Below are positions 5,686 to 6,515 of a stretch of DNA of 6,515 nt, one piece after another. The stretch covers positions 1-6,515 of the forward strand of contig JANYGE010000175.1 in NCBI GenBank assembly GCA_025362535.1, in the 5' to 3' direction. The notes below the pieces were generated by a model, which worked only from the letters and a program-made list of their open reading frames with translations, did not search any database and had not been told where the DNA came from. Position 1 is the first letter of the stretch. Every line of letters starts with the position of its first letter. Source of the DNA: Hyphomicrobiales bacterium. Its GTDB lineage: Bacteria > Pseudomonadota > Alphaproteobacteria > Rhizobiales > Aestuariivirgaceae. Both the position numbers and the translations under genes were made by a program.

Positions 5686-6515
5686 CCATCAGCTTGGAAC
5701 GCCACTATGATTTTCAAAGCCCCGCAGAAACCGAAAATTTTGCGGCCACGATTTCGCTTTGGTCAAGACCGGGCCAGTTGATTTTATTGAGCGGCGATCT
5801 CGGCGCCGGAAAATCGACTTTCGCCCGGGCCTTCATCACAGCAATGGCGGCACAAGGCGATGAGTTTGACATTCCAAGCCCGAGCTTTTCGCTCATTCAA
5901 ACCTATGACAATACAAGGTTGCCGATTGCCCATGTTGATCTCTACCGCCTGAATTCAAAAGCTGAAGCCGAAGAGCTGGGAATTGCTGAACTTCTATCGA
6001 CCCATGTTGTTTTAGTAGAATGGCCAGACTTGCTTCCAGGTTTGGATGCGCCACGCTTGTGCCTGCATTTCTCTGGAACAGGGAATAGGCGTCACGTCAA
6101 ATTACGGGCCGAGGGAAAATGGGCTGAAGCGCTGTTACGCAATGAAGCAATCGAAAATTTTCTAACTACAACGAATTGGAAAGATCAGCCCCGAAAATTC
6201 TTGGAGGGCGATGCATCATCGCGCCGCTATGAGATATTAGCTCACAATGGTAAATCTACTATTTTGATGGACATGCCGCAAAAGCCAGATGGCCCGCCCG
6301 TCAAGAACAATAAGCCCTATAGCGCCATTGCGCATTTGGCTGAAGGCATTGGGTCCGTGGTTATAGTCAATCAGCAGCTCTTGGGTCAGGGCTACAGCGC
6401 GCCCGTCATTGAAGCGTGTGATGTGGGCAAGGGCCTCGCACTTATTGAAAATCTTGGAAACGCAGTTTTTGGTGTCATGATGCGCAGTGGCTCCGACATG
6501 CATGAACCCATGCGA
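5682..6515 (+). CDS. tsaE: TsaE-phosphotransferase fusion protein (3' end outside the window)
   Basis: The frame is open from ATG 5682, inside the divL stop (ATGA overlap), to the right edge: 278 residues with no stop. Residues 1-145 are TsaE (YjeE), the ATPase that drives the TsaB-TsaD complex making the t6A37 modification of ANN-reading tRNAs. Its motifs are the Walker A GDLGAGKST (38-46), the switch-like SPSFSLIQTYD (66-76), HVDLYRL (84-90) and VEWPD (112-116). After a linker, residues about 165-278 match the N-lobe of AmgK/APH-type sugar kinases: FLEGDASSRRYEIL (173-186), TILMDMPQ (193-200) and GKGLALIENLG (249-259), the nucleotide-binding lobe and hinge. AmgK phosphorylates MurNAc at C1 for cell-wall recycling; the true substrate here is unknown, and the catalytic loop lies beyond the window. 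TsaE-phosphotransferase fusions are known in Alphaproteobacteria, where a MurU-like nucleotidyltransferase gene and addB often follow. TsaE alone is about 150 residues, so this is a fusion, not a misread stop. Confidence 0.9.
   Translation, partial: MTISLERHYDFQSPAETENFAATISLWSRPGQLILLSGDLGAGKSTFARAFITAMAAQGDEFDIPSPSFSLIQTYDNTRLPIAHVDLYRLNSKAEAEELGIAELLSTHVVLVEWPDLLPGLDAPRLCLHFSGTGNRRHVKLRAEGKWAEALLRNEAIENFLTTTNWKDQPRKFLEGDASSRRYEILAHNGKSTILMDMPQKPDGPPVKNNKPYSAIAHLAEGIGSVVIVNQQLLGQGYSAPVIEACDVGKGLALIENLGNAVFGVMMRSGSDMHEPMR

Noticed and set aside
1..6515. Mobile element, CRISPR array, phage or defence system
   Set aside because: No transposase, integrase, spaced direct-repeat array, tRNA attachment site or restriction/toxin gene is seen; every larger frame is a core gene.

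Overview
The window carries ordinary alphaproteobacterial chromosomal DNA of roughly balanced base composition (judged by eye), with every recognised gene on the + strand. The evidence for Alphaproteobacteria is strong: a DivL-type cell-cycle kinase whose phosphoacceptor histidine is a tyrosine, the order ahcY - divL - tsaE, and a TsaE domain fused to an AmgK-like sugar kinase. This order resembles Hyphomicrobiales (Rhizobiales) genomes more than Caulobacter, but I cannot name a genus.

Layout. Bases 2-277 are the 3' end of cytidylate kinase (cmk). Its stop overlaps by one base the start of a CAX-family Ca2+/H+ antiporter (277-1347). A 327-base gap follows (1348-1674). It holds a long imperfect hairpin (1414-1469), a pyrimidine-rich tract, a possible 19-codon ORF and, close to the next gene, a perfect 16-base palindrome (1596-1611) that I read as an operator for the SAM-cycle repressor SahR. 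Then comes ahcY (1675-3081, S-adenosylhomocysteine hydrolase). The 120 bases before divL contain a tandem repeat of an 11-base unit and three GANTC (CcrM methylation) sites within 49 bases. divL follows (best start GTG at 3202, end 5685). Its stop overlaps the start of a TsaE-phosphotransferase fusion gene (5682 to the right edge, incomplete).

How they fit together. AhcY removes S-adenosylhomocysteine, the by-product and inhibitor of methyltransferases, and its promoter is probably controlled by that metabolite through SahR. DivL is a membrane-tethered regulator of the CckA-CtrA cell-cycle pathway. It appears translationally coupled to a protein that joins tRNA t6A modification (TsaE) to a kinase of the cell-wall sugar recycling type. 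The cmk-cax pair is a separate, stop-start coupled unit.

No new defence, mobile or biosynthetic system is visible. The points most worth a second look are the GANTC/tandem-repeat cluster before divL, the altered CMP-binding (LID) segment of the cytidylate kinase, the SahR-type palindrome, the tyrosine kinase-like DivL and the fusion gene.
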